NCBI RefSeq assembly: GCF_051401765.1
Contig: NC_135071.1
Location: 9,216,961-9,280,960 of the forward strand
Direction of reading: 5' to 3'
DNA length: 64,000 nt
Source: Calliopsis andreniformis
Lineage: Eukaryota > Arthropoda > Insecta > Hymenoptera > Andrenidae
Both the position numbers and the translations under genes were made by a program. The notes beneath the pieces are model-generated. The model saw nothing but the letters and a program-made list of their open reading frames with translations, had not been told where the DNA came from and ran no database searches. Every line of letters begins with the position of its first letter. Position 1 is the stretch's first letter. Below, piece by piece: positions 23,975 through 36,527 of this stretch.

Positions 23975-26532
23975 CAGTTTCAAACTTCAGATGAAAACCT
24001 AGAATTACATATTATAAAGCTTTTAGATAGAAGATGTCTTCCAGTTTAAAGACTATAGCTAATCAGCTGGTGTCATAATTTTAATTTTCAGCAAAAAGTT
24101 TATGGAACAACAAGGATGTGACGGTCGCCAGATCAGTTGAAAATTTAATTAGTCGATGATCGGAGACCGCGGCGGCTATAAGAATTCAAACGTAGCTGAA
24201 GTACATCGCTTATATCCAGAGGCACCTTCCTGACAACGGATCGGCAAGCACAAAGCACCTGCAGCTGCGGAAAATGTTTAAGCGACGGCCTGGTAATACT
24301 GGTGGCGCACTTATTTGCTGGTTTAATTAAACGCACTTCTTTCACGTTCGACGAGTGTTTTCGTTCAGCGCTCATTCCCTCCCCTTTCTCAGCCTTTCGC
24401 TGCCTCGTTATCCTTCCTACCTCGTTTCTCCTCAGTCTTCTTACCTTTCCACCCCTCTTTAATCCCCCCTACCTTCTGAATTTATATACCAGTGGTATTT
24501 GTTGGAAACATTAAACTTTAATTCCATCAAGAACTTGACCGTTCTGTTTCAACTCTCCCTTCATCACTTTGCCGCTAATTTTGACCGAGCATAGTTATTT
24601 CTACTCATCAATGTTGAATTATTGAACGCTTGGATCATGTCTATTTACAAACGGGGCTTCAGATAACTGTCTTGAAGCAAAGATAAAATTATTTATGTGG
24701 CGTCACATGTGGACAAATGAGTACTAGTAGTTGTAAGTAGAAAGGTTTACTTTCGAAACTGAAATGTTGATAACATTTACATCGTGATTATTTCCTTATA
24801 ATCTATTTTAACTTTTCAAAATAGTAAGAAGAGCATTCAGGTATCTAGAGAAAAATAAATACATTTGCATCACGTTTTTATTGTTCTTTGCAATTTGTTA
24901 CACAACATGTTTGCACCATTGTGAATAATTATTTCGAAATTATTCATTATTATTCCCGATTAAAGTAATGGCATTCAGTGGCGACAGATAGAGTTCGATA
25001 CAATGTCTATCATTTTGAATAATCTTTTGCCCACACATGACGTCACATTTCCCCCGTTATCTTAGCTTCATTTCAACTCGTAGATTGTTATACATAGATT
25101 GAGCGTTTGTTGCCAATTTTTTTCTTTTTCTTTTTTTCAAAATTTATATTACTATCTTGAAATTCACGAGTCTGCGATTCATCACAGTGTTTCCTCTTCT
25201 TATTCAAAGTTCAAAGTTCTGGACACGAAACCGATACTCCTAAGTTAAATCTATGATTGTAAGGCAAAATGACATGTCTAACAATAAATCACATACTTAA
25301 AGTTTTTAACTTCACTGTCATCTTATGAGCTTGTGTTTTCTTGAACCTTTCTTTTTAAAGGTTTTTTCTGTGAGCAAATATAAATTCTGTATTCTTCATC
25401 TCAATTAAGTCTTTATTCGAATTGTTTGAATATATGACATAGTTCTTTTTGTCTTATAGCCATTTGTAGATATAGCAATGTCCATTTCTCATTAATTACC
25501 AGACTGCTCTTAAAATGTCCAATTCCTAAATGATCAAATATTAGAACGTTTAACAGACACCCCAAAAAGCGCACCATCACTTAAGCTTAAGCGAAAGGTC
25601 TCCTGAATTTCACTCCAAAAAAAAAGAAAAAGGAAAATCGACGAATACGGGGCACGTTTAATTTCTCGCGCCTAGGTAGCCATAAAACGTCAGAGGGACT
25701 GAACGAGAAGCAGAATTTCGTCACGTAAGAAGAATGAAAACTTCATGAACGTCGAGAAGAGCGAACAAGTGAATTAAGTAATTGGGTCAGATCCAATAGC
25801 GAGTGCGTTGTTAACGAGCTAATCAATAACAAAAAAATGTCAAAACGCTAAAAGTGTTTGTCACCTACCCTGCGACGATTGTCATTACTTTTCAATTGGA
25901 TAATCCTATAAAATGATTGGAGATGTATACCAGAAAGTGCTCTACTACAATCGACGACCAATTATCTGTACAACTCTGTGCAACTGGATCCGAATTAATT
26001 AGCGTTCTCGTGGTTGTTCATCGTTGATAAATCCAACAAATTAATTCCCTAGAAATATTAATATTTAACCCGTCGCTAATTTACTCATTGAAATGTAACA
26101 AACATGGCAACGATCGTGTACCAGTGCTCGTTGTAGCAACACTCAAAAACGTCGTGCAGGCAAACATATATATTTTTGCTAGTGTAATAGCGGCAAAGAG
26201 AGACTATGAAACGTGGAAAAGGAGAAGGGTGGGAGGTGGGGCTAGGGGAGATACGAGAAGAGGTGGGTAGGTAGGCAGTTGTTATCACGGTTTCGTGATA
26301 AGTGAGAGTTCTCAGACTGCACGGTGCTCGCGTAGCGTTACGGTGCACTTTCATAATAATCAAACCTCTAGAAACGTCACGCATTTTTGTCACCCCGTCG
26401 CTAAGGCTTCAAAAATAGGCATTCGCAGTTTCGTTTGTCGTTAATTTGTCAAGGAAGAATTGAAGCACCAACCATCGATCGCTAATAAAATATCGTTCTA
26501 AAATAAACTTGCACGCAGATTGCAATTTCTCT
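23975..26532. other. No gene seen; GC-richer patch at 24.15-24.45 kb
   Basis: The patch at about 24150-24450 is of mixed composition with AATTAA homeodomain-like words and no coding signal. A purine-rich stretch (GGTGGGAGGTGGGGCTAGGG) lies near 26230. No other feature. Confidence 0.35.
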
Positions 26533-26804
26533 AATACATTTGAATTGATAAATTTAAAAACAGTATGTAGAAGTCTAAAACCACTTTCTGACCCCAATTT
26601 CATCCGATATTTGATCCCAAATTGTAGTTCTATGTATCTTATATATTTGAACCTCAGAGCCAGAATGTATTAACTCCATTTGTTTCGTGTGAGACTTAAT
26701 ACACTTTGGCTCAGAGTCCAAATATATGTAATTTTGACATTATTTGAAAATGGCTATTTCTGAACTTGTACTGTTCTTCAACTAACTGATTCATTTGACA
26801 CATT
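26533..26804. mobile_element. Palindromic MITE-like repeat, copy B of three
   Basis: Same family as 21240-21480. The inner palindrome is clear: CTCAGAGCCAGAATGTATTA against TAATACACTTTGGCTCAGAG. The outer arms are AAACAGTATGTAGAAGTC against CTTGTACTGTTCTTCAAC. Non-coding. Confidence 0.72.
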
Positions 26805-29774
26805 CGAGATAAGTGTATTTTGACAAGTCTGTCTTCTGCGATTGACAACACTCTTCTATTGTGCATTTAATACAATGTTGTGCACTTGACTAATGAGCAG
26901 AGCTATTCCTGACCCAACAGATAGGTCATCGGTCTTCGATATTTGAAGCCCCTTCCTGTACCAAACAAAAATTCGTTTCACGATATTCGTAGCTATAATA
27001 GATCAATTATAAAGTATAAAGACAACCATAGGCTCGTGGTATACGTAGCACAATACAGTTGATCGATCGTTGATTCTTGTACAGAGTAACCACAATTTGT
27101 AACTATTGATGGTGAAACCGATAAAGCGTGAAATTGAAATTTCAATTTAAGCCAATTCTGAATTCCCGTCCACAAATCAATGCGATGAAAAACGACATGA
27201 AATTACAGGAGTGCTTTTAATCTGTAACACGCGCGGCAAAAACAGCTTCGCTGTAAAATAACATTTTCAAATTAAAGTAATTGTATCAGAAGCATAATCA
27301 GCGAATGAACATATGGCAGAAGTCTAAAATACCTGGAAAATTATGCTCCTTAAAATCTTGGAAATTGCTGTGAAGCAATCACTTTTATGACTTTAGTATA
27401 TCATAATTGAATTCAAAATAATCAAAGTATTTTTAAAAAGAGAGTAGTAATTTCAATATTATGAAGGACGATTATTTATAGATTTGCTACATTTGAGAAT
27501 TTAATGGAGATGAACCTGTTCATTTTAATTTAAATTCGCTTAGGCCAGTTGACGTGTGATAGGATTTTCATCAATTTTTCTTTCAGCGAAATTATCTATT
27601 AAAAACAGACGCTTTCATCTAATAAATTCTTTCTAATTTATTTCTTCACTCTACATAATTTTACTTTCACTTTGTTTTTCGTAGGATTTCATCCTTAGTC
27701 TATCAAGGTAGAATCATTCATTTAGTCTTTAGCTATTGGCACGAAGACCTACAGACTCTATGTGATATATTTTTATTATTGCTTTCATTTAAATATTAAA
27801 GACTTTGTAATGAAAGTTTGGAATATATATCAAACTTCGTTCCCAACATCACAATTACATCATATAAATTTTAAAAACATTTAATATCGATAGATTTTAA
27901 TCAAAGTCTTCATATCTTAAAAACTGAGTGTCCGAATTGACGATTAAATTTTCCAATCCTTAAATTTTCAAATATTTAAATTTTCAATTTACAAATTTGG
28001 AAATCTGTATTGACACTGTACTTTCTGTTCCTGGCTGATTTAATTCTAGAATCACAGTTGAGATTTTTCTGTCTGAACTTCTTTAATTAGGATAATGCGC
28101 TTAGCACTCTCAGCTTACTCGCTTACAATTAAGTATTTTTTGTTGCAATTAAAATCGTTTGCATCGCTGAAATCTAGTGCATCTAACTTTGAAAGTAACT
28201 ATTTTGACGGTACAATATCGTTAACTCACTTAAGCAGTCAGAGTCCGAAAGAAGGACGTATTATTCCGATTTAATTAAAACGAATTTCAAGAGTCTCTCC
28301 AATATGAGTGGTCTTACGTCAACTTTAATCACCTTTGCCCAACAATAGTCCGTTACCCTCCAACGATGGCGAAAAATGAGTTTCAGAGGAAAATTAGCAG
28401 TTGGATACCTTTAGTCATTCGAGAAAAATTATTCCATGCGGAATACTTTCCAGAAATGTTGATACTTCTTGGCTTGAGAAGCACCCAAATAACCTTTTAC
28501 AAATTAGAGGAAAATTTGTATAAATATAATTGCAGATGTATTAACTTAATGCTCATAGAATTGCCATTTCGAGTAGAGAACCTCGCTATAATTATGATTA
28601 CTAATTTTTGCTTCGACAGATTTCTCAGCGAACTTCCAACATCGAGAGCTAACTTCCAAAGCTACTATTTAATTGGTATAAAATGAACATAGATAGCGCA
28701 TTTATCTATTCGGTTACGCCTTCTCTCCCATCCCTGTCCCCGTTTTCTTGTTGCCCGACTTTCTCCACTCCATCACTGTCCTTTTACCGTTTCCATTCCT
28801 TTTTTCAGTTTCCGTACTTGAGCGTTTTGTTTGGCCCCAGTTCCTTTATCTCTGTTTTGCTTCTTTGTCCCCCTCGCCCCCTATCGATTCCCTGACTCTT
28901 CTTTCCATGTTATCCTTTTTGCTTCCCAACAGCCACCCTCTGGTTCAATCGCGCCAAACGTGCATTGTTAACACGTAACTGTTTACGATCAGATGAAACG
29001 AATGCACGTAATTCCGGTTGATTCGAAGTGGACAATCCCCCCGTTCTCTTCCCGTGGCCCAGCGTTGTCCGCCTGGCGGATTGCTGGAAAAAGGAGATAA
29101 ACGAATTACCTCGTTCGTCAAACAAAACCCCCATTATTTGTGCCAGCGTGGCTCAGTTCGTTACGCAAGACCGTGCCTGCCTCATTCTGCCTGATGCGTT
29201 CGACGTTTCCTCCGCGTCTACCGATCGCCAGCTATTCGAGAAGCAGCTTGCTCGGAGTAATCGAGAAAAATGGTCTTCGCCAGAATTTGCTTACGCGCCT
29301 GACAATGAGCTGCAGCCATGAATCGAAAGGCAGGAAGCAAGGCGCCATTCTGCACGACCGAATATCGGATTAACGAAATAAAAGTTTGAAATTCGATAGG
29401 TGAATTCTGATTAATACGAGCTTTAGTATTTGATGGAGCTACAACAGGGACCTTTCTTCGTTGACGTTCACCTGACTGCTGGAGTATTGCTAAGGGTTGA
29501 AGAGAGAATGGAAAATTTCGTCGTGTGATGTATGGGGTGTCCTGTGACCATGTTACCCTGAGCTCATCTGCTAAAAGACATGAAATGTGCAGCATTGTTC
29601 TGAGAGACGTTTAGATATGGTAGAGTTGTCATTATACTGCGGATCTATATGTATTTATGAGAAATTTTAATATGCAAAAAATGTAGAGTCTACATAGTAT
29701 GTAAAAATTTTAAAAATAATGAAAGTTAAATAAACTTTGCAATAGTTGGGGAATGGAATAAATTTTTAATTAGT
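26805..29774. other. No gene seen; GC-richer patch at 28.7-29.35 kb
   Basis: The patch starts with a C/T-rich stretch (28700-28930) and continues into mixed sequence with overlapping frames on both strands (up to 125 residues, minus, 29218-29595). No domain is recognisable in any of them, so I treat them as accidental. Confidence 0.35.
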
Positions 29775-30163
29775 AAGGAATACCACTTTAGTGTCATATT
29801 CTGATTTTGATGAAACTTGCTATACAAGTAATGCATCAAAAATATTAAACACGTATTTTTTTAATTACTGATATTCATGTTTAGGTGGTGAAAATTACCC
29901 TCAAAATTGAAGTGGAAATTACATTTTCATAAATATTTTTAAAACTAATGCAATGGTTTTTTATAAAAAATAAGATTACATAAAAGAAATTTGAGGTATT
30001 TACAAAAATGTATATTTCATCCCAACTTTGAGGGTGGTTTTTTACTCTTTAAGTATGAATATCAGCAGCTAAAGAAATACGTATCTAATATTTTTCAATG
30101 CGCTACTCGTATACGAAGTTTCATCAAAATTGGAAGATGGGATTAAAGTGATATCACTTGAAA
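29775..30163. mobile_element. Palindromic MITE-like element with ~145-bp arms
   Basis: The left arm GGAATACCACTTTAGTGTCA (29775-29915) mirrors the right arm ending GGATTAAAGTGATATCAC-like sequence (30018-30163). Shared inner words are GATTTTGATGAAACTT, CACGTATTTTTTTAATTACT and CCCTCAAAATTGAAG. The ~100-bp core is AT-rich. Non-coding; target duplication not resolved. Confidence 0.7.
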
Positions 30164-31465
30164 GTGCTATTTATCTAATTATGTTTTTGAAAATAGGAAT
30201 TGGTGTAGACATCCGTAGTCCAGTTATCATAATGTTATAAAAAGTACTTGTATTCTTTCTGTTTTATCATGAGGAATGTGAAAATATTGGAAAATAGATA
30301 GTAATAACAATCTTTACATGTTATATTCTATAATTGAAATATATCTTCCAAACTTCGTTTTGACTACCAATTTCACCACTAATAGCAAAGTCATTCATAA
30401 AATTACTTTTTATTAGATTAGAACAGTTATCATAGGCTTGTATACATTCCAAGAACACTTAGAAAATATTAATATCATCAAAGAGCGATATTACTTCAGT
30501 AAAAGAGTACAAGTTGATGTCCCTTCAAAATAAAGAAGTATCACCACACTTGCAATCTATAATTAGGTACACATGTACTACTTCAATAATTTAGTTCTGG
30601 AACTATGTATCTCGAATCCTCAAACTTTTCAAACTACGTGAATATTCTACTTGATAACTAATTATAGGTTTTCTATAATTATTTGCAGAATTTCTCTCGG
30701 AAATGTTACATTTATTTTTTTTACTTTTTCTAAATATTATGCAGCTTACTACTGCCACAAACTTTTCCCTATTTCTCATATTATCACACTACCTATTTTA
30801 AGGCCATTATTTCATAAAGTATCAAGCAAAGAATCTTAAACAAAAAACCAACATACAAAAAAAATTACATGACTAATAACGTATGTAGGTCTAAAAAGAC
30901 ACTTATTTTTTAAAAATGTGCCATTAAGCAAGTTTTTAAAAAATCATGGGCGTTTCCACTTCAAAGAAACAAAAATGATTCAAAACATAATTTCAATATT
31001 TTGTTATTTTGGAACGCAATGTGACTAAACCAGAGTACACGTCACCACTAAATGCAAGAGCTTGTTCTTATATATATACTATATACAATGTTTCCCTTCG
31101 GTTCTGTATCGATCGAGAACAAGTGGCCAATCTATCATGTTGACAACAACTGTAATTTTCAACATAATGAAATAACCAGTTACAAGCATGCTCTCCGATC
31201 CTCTTGCACGACCGCGATACACTATTGGTCTGTTCGTATTTTACCCTGATACATCGTCTCGAAGCAACGACTATCGTACGCGTCATTGAGTATCTATCTA
31301 ATTTCCATTACACTTGCTAATGTTACATAATAACAACTCACAGACTCACGCATTTGTCTATTCTCGCTGGCAAATTATTTAATCTTCTCCCTAAAGGTTA
31401 TTATTGAAGAATAAAAAAATATCATTTGAACATACTCAAGCAATCAACAAAAGAAACATTCAAAG
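30164..31465. other. No gene seen; AT-rich
   Basis: Nothing supportable. The 62- and 65-residue frames here have the composition of random AT-rich DNA. Confidence 0.4.
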
Positions 31466-32642
31466 GGGTATTCCCATTTTGAAAATTTAATCTTAGGCGA
31501 CTTTTAAAATAAGTAATTTTAATATAATTGCAGACTAAGAGCTGTGCTATTTACATTATGTGGTTAGATATGTTTGAAAATAACATAGTGTAAATTTCAT
31601 AGGATTATCTTTATTATTACCAAAATTATTGCATAGTTTCTATAATATATTATTTTAGATGACTATTATGTTTCACGCCATTCTATTCGTCTGAAATGGA
31701 CAAACGAAAAATAATTTTAACTACAAGTTAATAATTTAAATAAATTAAGGAATGAATGTACTTATCCCCCGAACTAGGATTAAAGTAGAATTGAATGTAA
31801 ATGTTTACAGTAGATACTTCTTTTTTTATCGTCCACAGAAATAAAAAATCTTATGATTAAAAGATAGAAAATTTCAGATGATTACAACGGCGTGAATCGT
31901 AGCAGCCATTAAAATGATATAATATACAGAGTGTTCCAATTTTTTATGTGTAACTTTGCTAACATATTTTATAAGCAAAATTTTTAAAATTGTTGTAAAA
32001 ATATAGGTTTCTAAGTGCTTTATTAAAAAGTTATAACAAAAATACGAAATAACAATTAACTGCTTTCTTGTTGGATTCAGATAGAAATAGATTGTCAGTT
32101 CACATTATAATTCCATTTCAAAATGTCGTCCGTTATTACGAATACACGACTGGTATTTAAAAAAAAAAAGAAAAGCATTTACTACTTTTTGAATGTATTT
32201 TGAATACATTGCAAATTCGATGTATTAACTCTTGACGCGTATTAACTTTTAATGCGTCTATTAACATTTTGAAATGGTATTATAATGTGAACCAAAAATC
32301 TATTTCTATGTGAATCCAGCAAGGAAGCAGTTAATTATTATTTCCTATTTTTGTTATAACTTTTTAGTAAAGTATTTAGGAACCTATATTTATATTACAT
32401 TTTATCTTAATTTTATTTATAGAATAAGCTGGAAAATTTTATGCCGAAAAAACTGGAACACCCTATAGAAGCTGTGCAATAACTTTGGTAATAATAAAGA
32501 TAGTCCCATGAAATTTATATTATGTTAACTTCAAACCTGCTTAAGCATGTAAGCAAAATGCCGAAGTCCTTAGCCTACAATGATATCAAAACGATTTATT
32601 TTAAAAATTACCAAAAATCGAATTTTCAAAGTAGGAATACCC
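31466..32642. mobile_element. Palindromic element with ~177-bp arms, carrying a nested insertion
   Basis: The left arm (31466-31643) starts GGGTATTCCCATTTTGAAAA and the right arm (32466-32642) ends TTTTCAAAGTAGGAATACCC. The arms share AACATAGTGTAAATTTCATA and GATTATCTTTATTATTACCA as inverted matches. A second palindromic element (31925-32466) sits directly against the inner end of the right arm. Without that insertion the element would be about 635 bp. Non-coding. Confidence 0.78.
31925..32466. mobile_element. Nested palindromic element with CAGGGTG-type termini
   Basis: The ends TACAGAGTGTTCCAATTTTT and, reversed, TATAGGGTGTTCCAGTTTTT define arms of ~200 bp. The arms can be followed through TTAACTGCTTTCTTGTTGGA and CACATTATAATTCCATTTCA to a ~130-bp core. 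The adjoining TA fits a Tc1/mariner-type target site. It lies inside the palindromic element at 31466-32642, so it is the younger of the two. Confidence 0.8.
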
Positions 32643-34501
32643 AGTTATGATATGAATAATATCATTGCAATGCGGTAAATCCACCCAATATAAGCCCCAA
32701 CACGTTTCAATTCTTCCATCGACCCATTAGAACTCGATCCATACGACAGATTCATTATGACAGCGTCAGAGCGCAAGTACGAGGTAAATGACACACGAAA
32801 ATCTTTTTATCCCCAAGGAGACCCCATTCTATTGCGGACCACTCATTCTCCTGTACATCCCCACGATGCTCCACAGAATGTCACTCGGGAACTGTGATTA
32901 ATACGAGGTTTATTGGTGAATTGCAGACATGTGTGCCCCGTTGGTAGCACACTCGCGTGGGCATCGCGACGAGCTAGCTGCGAACCGCTTCGAATTCACC
33001 CTCGGTCTCTCTTACACTTGCGCCCACCCCTTCTTTGTCCTACCCCTTTATCGCCCACTGCGTCTCTCTTTCTGTTTTCTGCATACGTCGGTGCAACGGT
33101 GTGTGTACGCCTACGTCGCGTCGTTTTGGACGTTGTACGGACATTTGCTGACTGGCATTTGGTCGAGATTACCCGGTCCAAAACCCTCCTGCGCTCCTCT
33201 CTGAATTACGGCAAGTCCAATTTACAAGCATCGGTACGAAACGAATGCAAAAATGAATTGGACGTCATGAACGAGTGACCAACTGGGGATGGAAAAAGGC
33301 ACGCCGTGGCCCCGAAAGGATTGCGTATGGTGGTTTGTGAGTCTGTTCATGAGCACACATACTCATGTGGACCCTCCTATCGTTAACAATCACGCGTTTG
33401 CTATTCGCTGCTGCGCCATACGTCAGTGAACGTAAGACGAAATTTTGCTGACCGAGATTTTCTTCGTTGAAATGTTGGTGAAGTTATATGTCTGAAGAGG
33501 AAACGAAGAATTCTTATTCGAAATTTTTAGGAAGAGAACGGAATTCCCTTTAAATCCCATTTTTCTGCATATATTTTCGGTAAATATGAATTTGCATATG
33601 TATTCACAGTTGGACTGTACGTTCTTGGGAGAAGCTTATAACTGTCTTATGCTCAAGAACTGAAACTTTGATACCTTCGTGACGTGCCTTTCAAATTGGT
33701 TACATTACAGACGTGGAAAATTAGAATGCATATGACAGGATATTTCATTTGCATATCGTGTTCATGTAATTACGAGAACGTCTGAACTCACATAGATACG
33801 CTCTAGAAATGACAATAATTGTGATCAATTATTTTGTAGCATTCAATTAAATCGGCGATGTTTAGTTTAATTACTGAAAAGGGTCAAACAGATATTCCGT
33901 TTAATTCAGTATAATAAATAAAACATTTACGCTTAATATAAATGCAATGGTTTTTTAAATATGCTGAATACTACATAACGAACAGAATATTCCATGCGTT
34001 ATAATATTAACAATTTTAAAAAGCAATTGTATTCAAAATTAAATGAATTGCTGGAAAAAAATGTTGTTATCAATATTAAATTAATACAACTGGAAATGTA
34101 AAGTAAATGCAACCACTTTTCCAACAATTTACGGTAACAGTAAATCAAATGGTGGAAGAATACCTTTCCACTATGAATACGTTCGAAAATCATATTATAA
34201 TTACACGTACATACGTATGTAAACACGATGAATTTCTATGTCCGTGAAATCCGATGATGACACAGTATCGTAAACAGATTTTCAGAAATATTTAAAGGTA
34301 ATTTGTGAGATGGAATTTGCTATAGAGCAATAATCCTGAATTCCAATGAAACAATGCCGAAAATTTGTCGACTAATCGGCGTTTATTCTCTGCATTTATA
34401 ATACGCGTGGTTTCCATGTGTATCTATATGTCCATTCGTATAATGAATGCATTTGAAATTCATTTGTTATTCAACAACATTTAATAATGCAGAGAATGAA
34501 T
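32643..34501. other. No gene seen; GC-richer island at 32.7-33.45 kb
   Basis: The island contains frames up to 121 residues (32913-33278, plus) with no recognisable domain and a C/T-rich middle. Downstream it returns to AT-rich sequence. Confidence 0.35.
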
Positions 34502-34892
34502 CTATACAAATCTCTTGTCCACAGTTTGTACAGCCATTGCGCTGAATGAAATACAATTTACAAAAAATATATTATTTTCGTTAAGCTTACTTAACACATT
34601 GTTACATAACCTTACAGACTGACCAGGATTCCTGAGGGAAATTAATATAAATGCACAGGCAAGACAAGACAGAGCATTCTCCATTATTCAAACCTATACT
34701 CTGTATGCGTAGTTTGAGGATAGTAACTTCACTATTAAGACGTGCAACCTTGCTAGTCACTACAACAATAGGCGAGTCTTCCTTAGATGAACCTTCAGCT
34801 CCAAATCGTGAGCAGGAATACAATAGCTGCTGCAACCATTTCGAAATGTATGCTAAGGGTTCCCGATTAATACTGATAAAAATGGAAACCAA
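34502..34892 (-). pseudogene. Unidentified pair of overlapping frames, possible frameshifted coding relic
   Basis: On the minus strand a 96-residue frame (34602-34892) contains RFGAEGSSKEDSPIVVVTSK followed by VARLNSEVTILKLRIQ. This has more protein-like composition than the surrounding random frames. A second frame shifted by one base (34502-34684) takes over with LSCLACAFILISLRNPGQSV and ends at a stop at 34502. A TTTTTATCAG acceptor-like sequence lies just upstream of the first frame. I do not recognise the protein. It could be a decayed exon or retrocopy, or chance. The plus strand also reads open here for 81 residues, which weakens the case. Confidence 0.25.
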
Positions 34893-35903
34893 ATAATTGC
34901 AATTGCTGCAAAGATCTTCTACGAGTAACTATATCAATAATGTATCGATTAAATGTAGCATCGAGGTAGCTCAATAATAATCTTCGATTTAATCTATAGT
35001 GTATGCAATAGCAAGTTCAAAGAGCATCAATAGAACTTCATAACGTATAGGTAAGGATGCATCCTCATATGCGCGCAATGTAATTAAGGTGTCTCTTTGA
35101 TCTGCATGAAAGGGAAGGTACACCCATGAATCTACATAGTTTCAGTAATATGGTGCGTCCTCTTCCATTGTCCTGATCCCTTATATCCTGTCCTCGTATG
35201 TCAAATTTTTTCGTAAACCCAGAAGCAGGGAAAATCTGAGAGTCTCATTCGAAGACAAGTAATCGATATGACATCTCGATACATTAAAGTGTTTCTTCGT
35301 TTTAATTCTTCTTCCGAAATGCTCCGTCCATTATAAAACGTGGACTGATTAAAATAACCTGAGTCTGAAATTTTCTATTTCAAGTTATGGTCCTTTAAAA
35401 GTCACGTTACGTGTTTGTCTTCAGATTGTAAGTCCCATACTCGCTCGTAATGCGGAAACGGGACGGAAGTTTACTGCTACGAATGTCTATGCAATCTGCA
35501 TTAAAATCTGGCTAATGCAGTGTCACAAATTTGTTTGTTGAAGAGATGGAGAACGAGTTGCTGGACGAAGGGAAGGCACGAAGGGGGAGCTAGAACGCGC
35601 AACAGAGCTACAGAGTCCCCGTAACCTGTAATACGCTGCTGTCATTTGGCTTCTACTGTCCAGATATTGCTGAACTTGACTATTGGCCACGATACGCAGC
35701 AGTCGTAAAAATCTACATTTTTCTTCATCAACGACGTCGTATCCATTCAACGAGCGCGACCATGATACTTTGCTATTGATATAAGGTTATTTGTTTTGTT
35801 CAACGAAATTCGAAAAAGCAGACGTTGCGCGCCAATTATTTATCAAAGAAACAATATTTTTACTACGTGAATATTTATGAATGTGGAACGTTTATATAAT
35901 ATA
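34893..35903. other. No gene seen
   Basis: AT-rich with no repeats or motifs I can support. A 75-residue minus frame at 35523-35750 resembles nothing known to me. Confidence 0.35.
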
Positions 35904-36190
35904 CAGTTACTCACGAAATTAATTAAACACCAGGCCGAAACATTGTCAGCTTTGAATGAATATTACTTAGTGAATAGAAGTAGTACATTAACCTTTTTTT
36001 AAAGCGTGAGTCTTCTAGTTACATATCCCTAAGTTGAATTTCTACGAAAGTGTTTCTATATCAAAAAGCAGAAGAAGAAGAAAGTGAAAATATTTTTTCA
36101 CTGTACTCACAGTCACTTTTTAAACAGTGAAGTTATTTTAAATTTAAAGTTAATTCAAATAATGTACGAATTCTTTTCGTGAAGTGACAG
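35904..36190. mobile_element. Tc1-type MITE
   Basis: The left end CAGTTACTCACGAAATTAAT and the right end read in reverse, CTGTCACTTCACGAAAAGAAT, resemble the CAGTGACTCACGAAAATAAT-like termini of insect Tc1 elements. TA flanks both ends (35902-35903 and 36191-36192). The 287-bp interior is non-coding. Confidence 0.65.
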
Positions 36191-36273
36191 TAATTTGAAA
36201 TTAGCAATGTTTCGGTTCAGTATTTGATCAATATCGGAAGTCACTGTAATTTCAAATTAATGTGAAATGGAAA

Positions 36274-36527
36274 ATAAAAGAATTGAATCAATGAATTGAA
36301 GAACACTACAAGTTCAGAATTAGCTTTTTTCAAATACATGTTGAAGCTATAACTGGGCCCCAGAGCCAAAGTAGGTATACAACTCACACAGAAAACAAAT
36401 GGACTTAATACATTCTAACTCTGGGGTTCAAATATGTAAAGTGTAGAGAATTATACGTTGGTATCTTGTGACTTGTAATCTTTGGACTTGTACTAGTCTT
36501 CAACTCACCGATTAATTCAAATTTTAC
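36274..36527. mobile_element. Palindromic MITE-like repeat, copy C of three
   Basis: The outer arms are GAATTGAAGAACACTACAAGTTC against GGACTTGTACTAGTCTTCAAC. The inner palindrome is CCCCAGAGCCAAAGTA against TACATTCTAACTCTGGGG-like sequence. Same family as 21240-21480 and 26533-26804. It starts only ~80 bp after the Tc1-type MITE. Confidence 0.72.

Noticed and set aside
28366..29595. Cluster of 70-125-residue frames on both strands
   Set aside because: Overlapping antisense frames without a domain, splice context or consistent codon use; better explained by local GC-rich composition.
32913..33278. 121-residue plus frame
   Set aside because: Open in several frames, C/T-rich and low complexity in the middle, no recognisable motif.
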